Source: Bacillus_BA fengqiuensis (GTDB lineage Bacteria > Bacillota > Bacilli > Bacillales > Bacillaceae_H). From it: a DNA stretch of 64,000 nucleotides. The position numbers and the translations under genes are program-made. The notes under the pieces were generated by a model that saw only the letters and a list, made by a program, of their open reading frames with translations, was not told the origin of the DNA and did not search any database. The stretch lies in the NCBI GenBank assembly GCA_030813035.1, contig JAUSTV010000013.1. One strand, 5' to 3'. Numbering within the stretch: the stretch's first letter is position 1; every line of letters starts with the position of its first letter. Shown here piece by piece: positions 25,074 to 33,497 of this stretch.

Positions 25074-26234
25074 ATGGGAAATGCGACATTACAAGAAATA
25101 ACGGCAGATTTAACAGCGAAGTTAGTAGCGATACGCCGCCACTTACATCAATATCCGGAGCTGTCCAAAGAAGAAGTAGAGACAACAAAGGCAATACGCG
25201 GCTGGCTCGAAGAAGCAGGGATTACGATTGTGGAGTCCGGTTTAGAGACAGGGGTGATTGCAGAGATACACGGGAAAGAAAGGGGGTCGACCATTGCTCT
25301 TCGAGCGGACATTGATGCTTTACCTATTAATGAAGAAACCGGGCTTTCTTTCGCTTCAAAAATCCCAGGGAAGATGCACGCATGCGGCCATGATTTCCAC
25401 ACAGCTTCCATAATCGGTGCCGCCTATTTATTAAAACGGAAAGAGAGTGATTTAAAAGGGAGGATACGATTTATTTTTCAACCGGCAGAAGAGAATGGAG
25501 ACGGTGCCAGGAAAATAGTGGAGGCCGGCTTTCTGAAAGATGTAAAAGCCATTTTTGCCATGCATAATAAACCGGATTTACCAGTTGGAACTATTGGTAT
25601 AACAAAAGCAGCTTTGATGGCTAGTGTAGATCGGTTTGTCATTGAAGTAGAAGGTGTTGGAACACACGCGGCGGTTCCTGATGCCGGCATCGATCCAATA
25701 GTTGCTGCTTCTCATATTGTCATTGCTCTGCAAACGATTGTAAGCCGTAATGTCAGTTCATTCAATAATGCAGTGGTTAGTGTAGCAAATATTCATTCCG
25801 GAAATACATGGAATGTCATTCCCGGTACGGCGATTCTAGAGGGAACGGTTCGCACGTTCCAAGAAGAAACACGAGAGAAAATTCCAGGTCTTATTCGCCG
25901 TATTATTGACGGAGTGGCGAATGCACTTGGAGCGAAAGCAACTCTTCGCTGGTATCCAGGTCCCCCTTCGGTACAAAATGATGAACAGCTGACCGGTCTT
26001 TCCATTCGTATTGCAGAAAAAGCAGGCCTTAAAGTCGTAGAACCGATACCGTCTATGGCAGGCGAGGATTTTGCTTATTATCAACAAAAAATCCCGGGTT
26101 CTTTCGTCTTTATGGGGACATCCGGAACACAGGAATGGCATCATCCGGCATTTACCGTGGATGAGCGGGCATTGCCCATTAGTGCCCAATACTTTGCAAG
26201 CTTAGCGGAGGAAGCTTTGAACGAATTACAATAG
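25074..26234 (+). CDS. M20-family N-acyl-amino-acid deacylase (SndA/YtnL-like)
   Basis: 386 aa from ATG 25074 (AAAGGAG upstream); the upstream ATG at 25044 has no RBS. Metal site motifs: ALRADIDALPI, MHACGHDFHTA, FQPAEENGDGARKI, AMHNKPDLP; dimer domain GVGTHAAVPDAGIDPI; C-terminal GEDFAYYQQKIPG. It would remove the N-acetyl group added by SnaA to free cysteine at the end of S-alkylcysteine salvage. Confidence 0.85.
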   Translation: MGNATLQEITADLTAKLVAIRRHLHQYPELSKEEVETTKAIRGWLEEAGITIVESGLETGVIAEIHGKERGSTIALRADIDALPINEETGLSFASKIPGKMHACGHDFHTASIIGAAYLLKRKESDLKGRIRFIFQPAEENGDGARKIVEAGFLKDVKAIFAMHNKPDLPVGTIGITKAALMASVDRFVIEVEGVGTHAAVPDAGIDPIVAASHIVIALQTIVSRNVSSFNNAVVSVANIHSGNTWNVIPGTAILEGTVRTFQEETREKIPGLIRRIIDGVANALGAKATLRWYPGPPSVQNDEQLTGLSIRIAEKAGLKVVEPIPSMAGEDFAYYQQKIPGSFVFMGTSGTQEWHHPAFTVDERALPISAQYFASLAEEALNELQ

Positions 26235-26280
26235 AACGCTTTTACTAGTTAAACCAATTTCGAGAGAGCGGAGAGATAAA

Positions 26281-27129
26281 ATGAAAAAAATTCAATGGTT
26301 GGTCTTATTCACCGTTTTTTTAATTATTTTGGGAGGATGCGGTCAGGCTTCAACTTCGTCCTCTAAAAGTGAAAAAGAAGAACAGGTAAGCGGAGAACCA
26401 AAAAACATCACCTTAAAAATTGGTGCATCCTCTACCCCGCATGCGGAAATTTTAGAGTTTATTAAACCAACGCTAGAGAAACAAGGTGTCAATCTGGATA
26501 TTCAAGTAATAAATGATGGTATTCAAACAAATGAACAAACTGCCAATAAAGAATTGGATGCGAACTATTTTCAGCATACCCCATTTTTGGATCAGACAAA
26601 TAAAGACGGCGATCTAAATCTTGTTAAAGTTGCTGGAGTGCATATTGAACCTTTTGGTGTGTATTCAAAAAAGATTAAATCCATTGATGAGCTTTCAGAT
26701 GGTGCTAAAATTGCCATTCCTAACGATCCGGTAAACTTCTCCCGGGCCCTTGAACTTTTTGCAGCCAACGGCATTCTTGAACTGGATAAAGAAAAATCAG
26801 CGGATAATAACTACACCATTCAAGATATTTCAAAGAATAATAAAAAGCTAGAGTTCATTCCAGTTGATGGTCCTCTGCTTGCCCGTGCGCTCGATGATGT
26901 AGAGGCTTCTGCCATCAATACAAACTATGCTTTAGAAGTCGGCCTTAACCCGAAGGAAGATGCTCTTATTATTGAGGGGGATAAATCTCCATACGTCAAT
27001 ATACTGGTTGCACGTCCCGACAACAAAGATTCAGAACCGATTCAAAAACTGGCCAAAGCTTTAACGACTGAAGAGGTAAGAAGATTTATTGAGAATCAAT
27101 ACAAAGGAGCCGTTGTTCCGGCTTTTTAA
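26281..27129 (+). CDS. metQ: MetQ-family substrate-binding lipoprotein, system 2
   Basis: 282 aa. Lipobox ILGGC (Cys20). NlpA/MetQ blocks: LKIGASSTPHAEILEFIKP, ANKELDANYFQHTPFLDQ, GAKIAIPNDPVNFSRALELFAANGILEL, VEASAINTNYALEVGLNP. ATPase and permease follow after a 223-base gap that contains a small ORF. Confidence 0.87.
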   Translation: MKKIQWLVLFTVFLIILGGCGQASTSSSKSEKEEQVSGEPKNITLKIGASSTPHAEILEFIKPTLEKQGVNLDIQVINDGIQTNEQTANKELDANYFQHTPFLDQTNKDGDLNLVKVAGVHIEPFGVYSKKIKSIDELSDGAKIAIPNDPVNFSRALELFAANGILELDKEKSADNNYTIQDISKNNKKLEFIPVDGPLLARALDDVEASAINTNYALEVGLNPKEDALIIEGDKSPYVNILVARPDNKDSEPIQKLAKALTTEEVRRFIENQYKGAVVPAF

Positions 27130-27169
27130 TAATTGACTGAATAAAGCGGGAGGTGATTCAAAGGATAAA

Positions 27170-27349
27170 ATGATCCTTTTGGGTCATTCCCGTGGAATGG
27201 AGGATAAAGTTCAATCTCACAACGGAAGAGTAAACAACATTGTTTATTTTACCCTTATCGATCGGTCCTATGACAACGATACGATTTTCAATCTACTTGA
27301 ATTAAAGAGAAATGGAATAACAACTATTTTCTGCTATACGGAGGGATGA
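27170..27349 (+). CDS. hypothetical 59-residue protein between metQ and metN
   Basis: Open frame ATG to TGA of 59 codons ending 4 bases before metN, beginning MILLGHSRGMEDKVQSHNGR and ending NLLELKRNGITTIFCYTEG. GGAGGTGATTC stands 14 bases upstream, farther than ideal. I recognise no family. Its frame fills nearly the whole intergenic gap, and its stop overlaps the metN RBS, which argues for a real, coupled gene. Confidence 0.45.
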   Translation: MILLGHSRGMEDKVQSHNGRVNNIVYFTLIDRSYDNDTIFNLLELKRNGITTIFCYTEG

Positions 27350-27352
27350 GCT

Positions 27353-28450
27353 TTGATTGAATTTCGAGATGTCTCGAAAATATTTGAAAGTAATGGCCGG
27401 AAAATACATGCCTTAAAAAATATTAACGTAACAGTAGAAAAGGGAGATATCTTTGGTGTAATCGGTTTTAGCGGTGCAGGGAAAAGTACATTAATTCGTA
27501 CGGTGAATTTGCTTGAACAGCCGACTTCCGGTCAAATCATTGTTGATAAACAAGATTTAGTCAAATTATCCGAGAAGGAGCTTCGTAAAGCAAAGAAAAA
27601 CATAGGGATGATTTTTCAACATTTCAACTTACTCGAATCAAAGAACGTATTTGATAATGTGGCCATCCCGCTTGTATTAAGCAAAACGCCCAAAAAAGAA
27701 ATTGAAGAGCGCGTAACCGAATTGTTAGCGTTCGTCGGGCTGGAGGATAAAGCGAAAAGTTATCCGAATCAACTATCAGGAGGGCAAAAACAGCGGGTGG
27801 GGATTGCACGGGCATTAGCGACAAATCCATCGATCCTATTATGTGATGAAGCCACTTCAGCATTAGATCCGCAAACAACGACTTCCATTTTAGAATTGTT
27901 AAAGCAAATCAATGAAAAATACCACATCACGATCTTGATTATCACTCACGAAATGGAAGTAATTAAGCAAATATGTAACCGTGTGGCGGTAATGAAAAGC
28001 GGGCAGATTGTCGAAGAAGGGAATGTGCTCGATATTTTCTCGCAGCCCAAAACGGAGATTGCTCGAAGTTTTGTGAGCTCGATTGTAAGGAACGAAATTC
28101 CGCCTAGTATCTTTAAGCTGCTCGAAGTAAACAAAAAGAATAGGAAAATCTATAAAATCGATTTTCTTGGAGAAAGCTCCGGACAACCGATTTTATCCCA
28201 AGTAGCAAAGAAATTTGCTGTTGATACGAATGTGTTATTCGGTAATATTACGGAATTGCAAGGAATTCCTTTTGGAAACTTAATTGTAGAGCTGTTGGGT
28301 GAAGAAGAGGAAATTGCCCGAGCTTATGAACATATTGCCAAACAAAAGGTAACGGTAAAAGAGATAGTCAATCTTCCACCAAAGAAGGCGAAGATAAAAG
28401 AGGCAAAAGCAGTAAAAGAACTAAAAGAGGTGGTCAACTATGGAAGTTAG
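27353..28450 (+). CDS. metN: MetN ABC ATPase with NIL domain, system 2
   Basis: 365 aa, TTG start. Walker A GFSGAGKST, signature LSGGQKQRVGIARAL, LLCDEATSALDPQTT. Residues about 260-345 form the NIL substrate-sensing domain (YKIDFLGESSGQPILSQVAKKFAVDTNVLFGNITELQGIPFGNL). A basic tail of about 20 residues extends beyond the usual end. It overlaps metI by 11 bases. Confidence 0.9.
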   Translation: MIEFRDVSKIFESNGRKIHALKNINVTVEKGDIFGVIGFSGAGKSTLIRTVNLLEQPTSGQIIVDKQDLVKLSEKELRKAKKNIGMIFQHFNLLESKNVFDNVAIPLVLSKTPKKEIEERVTELLAFVGLEDKAKSYPNQLSGGQKQRVGIARALATNPSILLCDEATSALDPQTTTSILELLKQINEKYHITILIITHEMEVIKQICNRVAVMKSGQIVEEGNVLDIFSQPKTEIARSFVSSIVRNEIPPSIFKLLEVNKKNRKIYKIDFLGESSGQPILSQVAKKFAVDTNVLFGNITELQGIPFGNLIVELLGEEEEIARAYEHIAKQKVTVKEIVNLPPKKAKIKEAKAVKELKEVVNYGS

Positions 28451-29090
28451 TACAGGACTTATTTTGCACTCGTTATGGGAAACGTTATACATGGTTAGTC
28501 TCTCTTTGATTTTTGGTTCATTGATTGGCTTACCGCTTGGAATTTTGCTTGTCGTGACTCGGAAAGGGCATATTTTAGAGAATCGATTTATTTTTGCCAT
28601 TATCAATCCGGTTGTTAACATTTTACGCTCGATTCCTTTCATTATTTTGCTTGTAGCGATCATCCCATTTACGCGTTTTATAGTCGGAACTTCTATTGGA
28701 ACAGAAGCAGCAATTGTACCGCTTGTACTTCATATCGGTCCATATATGTCAAGGCTGATTGAAAATTCTTTGCTGGAAGTAGATGGTGGGATTATTGAAT
28801 CTGCTCAAGCCATGGGGGCGACGCCGCTGCAAATTATTTTTCGGTTTCTTATACCGGAAGCATTTGCATCAATCGTTCTAAGTATCACAACAGCAACGAT
28901 CGGACTTGTCGGTGCAACAGCCATGGCTGGGGCTGTCGGTGGCGGCGGTCTTGGAGATTTGGCGATTACGTATGGATACCAGCGTTTTAGTACCATTACG
29001 ATTATCGTTACGGTTGTCGTGTTGGTTATTCTTGTTCAGGGAGTCCAATCGTTAGGGCATTTCATTGAACGGAAAATTAGAAGAATTTAA
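28440..29090 (+). CDS. metI: MetI permease, system 2
   Basis: 216 aa. NILRSIPFIILLVAIIPFTRFIVGTSIG, EVDGGIIESAQAMGATPLQIIFRFLIPEA and TAMAGAVGGGGLGDLAITYGYQRF are MetI signatures. Methionine or a related sulfur compound is the likely substrate. Confidence 0.9.
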   Translation: MEVSTGLILHSLWETLYMVSLSLIFGSLIGLPLGILLVVTRKGHILENRFIFAIINPVVNILRSIPFIILLVAIIPFTRFIVGTSIGTEAAIVPLVLHIGPYMSRLIENSLLEVDGGIIESAQAMGATPLQIIFRFLIPEAFASIVLSITTATIGLVGATAMAGAVGGGGLGDLAITYGYQRFSTITIIVTVVVLVILVQGVQSLGHFIERKIRRI

Positions 29091-29290
29091 AGAAGATATA
29101 TTTATAGAAAAATTGATTTTCGCTAACTCATATGGCAGATCATTTATTATCGTTTTACGAGAAACTCTAAAAGGTATGTTGTTCTACCGTTCTTATCAAA
29201 ACTTGAAGAAAAAGTTTTGCCTGATGGATTGAGAATCTGTTGGAAAAGAATGTTCACGGCATTTTCGATTAGATAATGGAGGGCATCATA

Positions 29291-30151
29291 ATGAAAACAC
29301 GCTTAGTCCTTTTTGTAACCATGATGTTTGTATTGATTGCGGCTGGATGCGCGCATTCTACTGGAAGTCATTCTGAACAAAATGAGCTAAAGGAAATCAA
29401 GGTTGGAATACGGAGCTCAGAATCGCGGACATGGGAGTTTATAAAGAAACAAGCAAAAAAAGAAGGGCTGGAAATTGAACTAGTTACGTTTTCTTCAACG
29501 GTTGACCCAAACCAGGTACTTGCTGAAGGCGATATTCATGTAAATGCTTTTCAACACATTGCGTACTTGGACACATTTAACGAAAAAAATGGAACGGATA
29601 TTGTCCCGATTGGAACAACGATTATGGCACCGTTAGGGCTTTATTCAAATAAGTATAACTCTGTTAAGGATATTCCAGATCATGCACAAATTGCTGTGCC
29701 GAACGATCAGTCAAATTGGGGACGTGCGCTGCTCCTTTTGCAAGAGGCTGGACTTCTTAAAGTAGTAGATGGCTTCGACGGAAACGGCGGAGAAGATAAA
29801 ATCAAGGATAACCCGAAAAATTTGGAAATTGTTCCTGTAGATGGGGCGAACACTCCAAGGGTAATGGAAGATGTAGCGGCTTCCGTTATCAATAATGGAA
29901 TAGCCGTTGAAGCAGGACTAACACTTAAAGATGCCCTGATTCATGAAAGTAAAACAGCAAAGCCGTACATTAATATTATTGCCGCCCGGAAAGAAGACCG
30001 GAATCGGCCTGAGCTGAAGAAACTTGTGAAAATTTATCAGACGGATGAAGTGTCTAAGTTTATTACAGAAACGTACAAAGGAAACTACATCCCAACTTTT
30101 ATTTCTTTAAAGGAATTGAGCACGTACAAGAATACGTATAAAAATCAATAG
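29291..30151 (+). CDS. orphan MetQ-family binding lipoprotein
   Basis: 286 aa from ATG 29291 (TGGAGGG). Lipobox IAAGC (Cys20). IKVGIRSSESRTWEFIKKQA, GDIHVNAFQHIAYLDTFNEKNG, AQIAVPNDQSNWGRALLLLQEAGLLKV, AASVINNGIAVEAGL. It has no own ATPase or permease. It follows metQNI system 2 and precedes a CmoJ-like oxygenase, so it may be a second receptor feeding MetNI with another substrate. Confidence 0.82.
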   Translation: MKTRLVLFVTMMFVLIAAGCAHSTGSHSEQNELKEIKVGIRSSESRTWEFIKKQAKKEGLEIELVTFSSTVDPNQVLAEGDIHVNAFQHIAYLDTFNEKNGTDIVPIGTTIMAPLGLYSNKYNSVKDIPDHAQIAVPNDQSNWGRALLLLQEAGLLKVVDGFDGNGGEDKIKDNPKNLEIVPVDGANTPRVMEDVAASVINNGIAVEAGLTLKDALIHESKTAKPYINIIAARKEDRNRPELKKLVKIYQTDEVSKFITETYKGNYIPTFISLKELSTYKNTYKNQ

Positions 30152-30188
30152 AAAAAGAATACATATAAAAACTGGGGAGGCAGCCGGA

Positions 30189-31526
30189 GTGGTAAAGAAA
30201 AAGCAAATAAAACTATCTGCTTATCTTATTGGATCAGGAATGAATGTAGCTTCATGGCGGCATCCGGATTCACAGCCGGATGCAAGTATAGATGTTGAAT
30301 ATTTAAAAAGATTGGCGCGGATTGCAGAAAGAGGGAAGTTTGATATTGCTTTTGTGGCTGACAGCTTGGCCATTAATGAAGAATCGCATCCGAATATTTT
30401 AAATAGATTCGATCCGGCTATCTTAATTACGGCTTTAGCTGGAGCTACTTCTAAAATCGGTGTGGTAGCAACAGTGTCAACAACATATAGCGAACCTTAT
30501 ATACTTGCCAGACAGTTTGCTTCGGTTGACCATATCAGCAATGGTCGAGCGGGATGGAATTTAGTTACCACGGGTGATGCTACAGGAGCTACAGCCTTAA
30601 ACTTCAGTAAAGAAGCTCACTTAGAGCATGATTACCGGTATGAGCGTGCGGAAGAATTTATCGATGTAGTAAAAGGACTCTGGGATTCGTGGGAGGATGA
30701 TGCATTTGTTTTTGATAAAGAGAACGGAGTGTTCTTTGATTCGGAGAAGCTGCACACAATCGATCATAAAGGCAAGTTTTTCTCGGTTCGCGGCCCGTTA
30801 AATATTGCCCGTTCGAAGCAGGGACAGCCGGTGATTGTACAGGCGGGATCCTCTGAGCCCGGTCAATGGCTTGCTGCGAGAACAGCCGAAGTGGTATTTG
30901 CCCATAAAGATAATATCGCTGACGCGAAAGCCTTCTATAAACATCTAAAATCAAAAATGGCCGTTTTTGGACGGGATCCGGATGAACTTGCCATTTTACA
31001 CGGCATTTCACCGATTATTGGTGAAACGGAAGAAATCGCCCGGCAAAAGTATGATGAACTGCAGAAGCTCGTTCTTCCTTATGAAGGATTGAAATTTCTC
31101 TCCGGATACATGGGAAATGTTGATTTTACAAAATATCCATTAAATACTCCTGCTTCAGAAGTAGAATTTCCAAAAGTAAATGGAATACAAAGCCAGTTTA
31201 AAGAGATGAAGAGAATCATAGAGGAAGAAAATTTGACGGTTGGCGAATTATACACAAGATTCGTTGGTGCTGGAAGAAGGGATCGTTTTGTAGGGACACC
31301 AAAACAAGTAGCAGATGAATTAGAGAAATGGTTTGTAGAAGGGGCAGCGGATGGATTTATGCTTCAAGCACCTTTACTTCCAGGAGGATTAGAAGATTTT
31401 GTTGATTTCGTAGTCCCCATTCTGCAAGAACGAGGCTTATTCCGGCTTGATTACGAGGGAGATACATTGCGTGAACACCTAGGATTGTCAAAGCCGATTA
31501 ATCGCTATTCGATAGAAAGAAAGTGA
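30189..31526 (+). CDS. NtaA/SnaA/DszA-family flavin monooxygenase (CmoJ-like), copy 2
   Basis: 445 aa, GTG start with GGGGAGG. Clear paralogue of 17942: SGMNVASWRHPDSQPDAS, FVADSLAINEESHPNILNRFDPA, SNGRAGWNLVTTGDATGATALNF, GLWDSWEDDAFVFDKENGVFF, GPLNIARSKQGQPVIVQAGSSEPG, FVDFVVPILQERGLFRLDYEG. FMNH2-dependent attack on a C-S bond or sulfoxide is the family role. It travels with an orphan binding protein, suggesting a substrate different from copy 1. Confidence 0.85.
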   Translation: MVKKKQIKLSAYLIGSGMNVASWRHPDSQPDASIDVEYLKRLARIAERGKFDIAFVADSLAINEESHPNILNRFDPAILITALAGATSKIGVVATVSTTYSEPYILARQFASVDHISNGRAGWNLVTTGDATGATALNFSKEAHLEHDYRYERAEEFIDVVKGLWDSWEDDAFVFDKENGVFFDSEKLHTIDHKGKFFSVRGPLNIARSKQGQPVIVQAGSSEPGQWLAARTAEVVFAHKDNIADAKAFYKHLKSKMAVFGRDPDELAILHGISPIIGETEEIARQKYDELQKLVLPYEGLKFLSGYMGNVDFTKYPLNTPASEVEFPKVNGIQSQFKEMKRIIEEENLTVGELYTRFVGAGRRDRFVGTPKQVADELEKWFVEGAADGFMLQAPLLPGGLEDFVDFVVPILQERGLFRLDYEGDTLREHLGLSKPINRYSIERK

Positions 31527-31675
31527 GGGGATGAAGTCGGATAAGAAGCGAAGCGTTTTCGAAATTTTTTCGTAAATAGTTACCATAAATCTTCAAGGAG
31601 AAGTAAACATAAGGCAATTAAAAATTACAAGTGGAATACGCATCATCATATCAACAGGATATATTCTTTATTTGG

Positions 31676-31722
31676 ACCTCTTACCGCATCTGAAAGAGAT
31701 AATGGGAAGAGGTTTTTTGTTT
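31676..31722 (+). terminator. terminator after CmoJ-like copy 2
   Basis: CCTCTTACC...TGGGAAGAGG + T6; a faint imperfect stem with no convincing bulged hairpin before it. Confidence 0.65.
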
Positions 31723-31749
31723 TTTTCTTTGGTAAGCAATGATGATGAT

Positions 31750-31813
31750 TTTCAGTATTTTTGACTTATTGGTGCAAAATGGCCATTATGCATCAATAAG
31801 TCAAAAGCTGAAA
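31750..31813. repeat. 64-bp near-perfect palindrome
   Basis: TTTTGACTTATTGGTGCA and its complement TGCATCAATAAGTCAAAA surround a central ATGGCCAT; TTTCAG/CTGAAA extend the arms. No T-run, no ORF. It could be a MITE-like remnant, operator or replication-associated cruciform. Confidence 0.6.
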
Positions 31814-31842
31814 GTAGATGGGAATGAGTCAAAAATCAACAC

Positions 31843-32020
31843 TAGACATTAATGAAGAATGTTAGAAATATTGGGAGGAGAAAACAGGGTAGCCTGTCAC
31901 GATCCGGTAGTCGCATGGAGATCAGGGAAGCAGAGGCTTGCGGTCCTTGACGGACTTGAAGCAGATGATCGTTATATTTTCATTAGCCTATAATATCAAG
32001 GAAATTGAAATCGAGAGAGA
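31843..32020 (+). pseudogene. sbp (sulfate-binding protein) gene fragment
   Basis: agaaatattggga.ga.aaaacaggg.agcctgt, tcgcatgg, tcagggaagca, gcggtc.ttgacgg and acttgaagcagatg align with 53152-53330 of the intact sbp. Frameshifts are present and both ends are missing. Confidence 0.8.
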
Positions 32021-32130
32021 AAATTGAAGGGCTTATCCATAAGTCTAGAAGAGATTAAATAAAATAATTTTTTTGGAAGTATCTGCCATAAAATAATTTT
32101 ATTTTTCTGGGCGTTTATGACGAGTTCTTT

Positions 32131-32180
32131 TAGGAGGATGACCCAAAGGGTGTTTATTTTATGCCTTAAGTCATCCTCTT
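32131..32180 (-). terminator. terminator of the sfnG/flavoprotein operon (minus)
   Basis: On the minus strand GAGGATGAC...GTCATCCTC closes just after the stop at 32192, with a weak T-run. Confidence 0.6.
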
Positions 32181-32191
32181 GTTATTTTTCT

Positions 32192-33412
32192 TTATTCTCC
32201 GCCCTTTACCCAGAGTTCGAGAGGAAGTCCTACAAGGTCTTTACCAATCCACTCTCTTGCAATATTGTTTGAAGGTCCCATGGCAATCCCGGCACGTGCA
32301 TCACGGAAAAGGCGTTCGATAGGACCTTTTTTATATCCATATCCTCCGCTTACATCCAGTGCGATTCTTGCAGTTTTATTCGCTACTTCGGAAGCATGAA
32401 CTTTGAATTCTGTAAGAGGAAGGGTTAGCACTCCCTGTTCTTTTCCTTCTGATTGCAAAATATCCAATTGTTCAGCAAGGTCAAATTGCCATGGTTTTGT
32501 ACTTTCAATTAATATTTTAGCTTCTGCAATTTGCTGGCGGATTACTTGATAGTCGCTTAAACGGTTATCGAAATCTCGATGAATGGTGTTTGTAACGTGT
32601 TCTGTCGCTAATTGGAGAGCCTGCTGCGCTACGCCTAACCACGCGGATCCTAAACCGATTAGGTAAATAGGAGATACGCCATGCAGCAGCACTTCTTTCC
32701 CTCGCCCTTCTCTCCCTAAAATATCACGTTTAGGGACTAATACATCCTTATAGGAAATGGGACCGCTGTGATTCCCTCGTACACCCAGTGCTTCCCACGG
32801 GCTTGCTTTAATTCCGGGCAGCGTTCCATCTACAATAAAGAAACTGATGTCAGCAGCATCCTGTGCTTCAGGGCTTCTTGTTTGGACCACATAAAAATCC
32901 GCTTGACCGGCACTCGTAGTAAAGGATTTATCGGCATTTAAAATATAGTCCTCGCCATCACGCTGTGCTTGGCTGAAATTGTACCACCAGTGTCCGCCGG
33001 AAGCCTTTTCACTTGTTGAGTAGGTGCTGATCCATCCCCGTTCAATAGGCTTTAGCCAGCGTTCCTTCTGCTCATCATTTCCAAAAAGGGTAATGGTTTG
33101 GACGGCTCCTACATGCATCACATAAACAAGGGCAGTGGAGGCGCATGCTTTTCCGATTTCTTCTGCCGCAATAGCAAACGCTACATGGTCGAGCTCCAAA
33201 CCGTTATATTTCTTAGGAACAAGAATGTTTCCCCATCCGGCTTTAATAAGAGCTTCTAAATTTTCTCTCGGAAACTTTCCTTCCCTGTCGGTAATTTCTG
33301 CATTAGGACGTATCACTGTATCTACAATTTTACGAATCTCTTGACGGATTCCCTCATAATATTCACGATTAGTTTTATTATATAATGTTCGTGCCTCAAT
33401 CCCTAAAGACAT
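32192..33412 (-). CDS. acyl-CoA dehydrogenase-fold flavoprotein (SfnC-like) with sfnG
   Basis: 406 aa. ILVPKKYNGLELDHVAFAIAAEEIGKACASTALVYVMH, GWISTYSTSEKASGGHWWYN, SFTTSAGQADFYVVQTRS, ALGVRGNHSGPISYKDVLVP, ALDVSGGYGYKKGPIERLFRDARAGIAMGPSNN. The N-terminal/middle/C-terminal layout is that of acyl-CoA dehydrogenases, but genes of this kind beside SfnG are probably oxygenases in sulfone or methanesulfonate use. Downstream of sfnG, 85 bases apart. Confidence 0.75.
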   Translation of the reverse strand: MSLGIEARTLYNKTNREYYEGIRQEIRKIVDTVIRPNAEITDREGKFPRENLEALIKAGWGNILVPKKYNGLELDHVAFAIAAEEIGKACASTALVYVMHVGAVQTITLFGNDEQKERWLKPIERGWISTYSTSEKASGGHWWYNFSQAQRDGEDYILNADKSFTTSAGQADFYVVQTRSPEAQDAADISFFIVDGTLPGIKASPWEALGVRGNHSGPISYKDVLVPKRDILGREGRGKEVLLHGVSPIYLIGLGSAWLGVAQQALQLATEHVTNTIHRDFDNRLSDYQVIRQQIAEAKILIESTKPWQFDLAEQLDILQSEGKEQGVLTLPLTEFKVHASEVANKTARIALDVSGGYGYKKGPIERLFRDARAGIAMGPSNNIAREWIGKDLVGLPLELWVKGGE

Positions 33413-33497
33413 AATAGTTTCTACCTCCTCAAAGATTTTCCTTCATATTATCAAAAATGAATTTCTATAGTAAAATATTGCTATCCTTTTTGCAGTC

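Noticed and set aside
27260..27290. TCGATCGGTCCTATGAC as a further leader element
   Set aside because: The second half does not pair with the first, no terminator follows, and it lies inside the 59-codon ORF.
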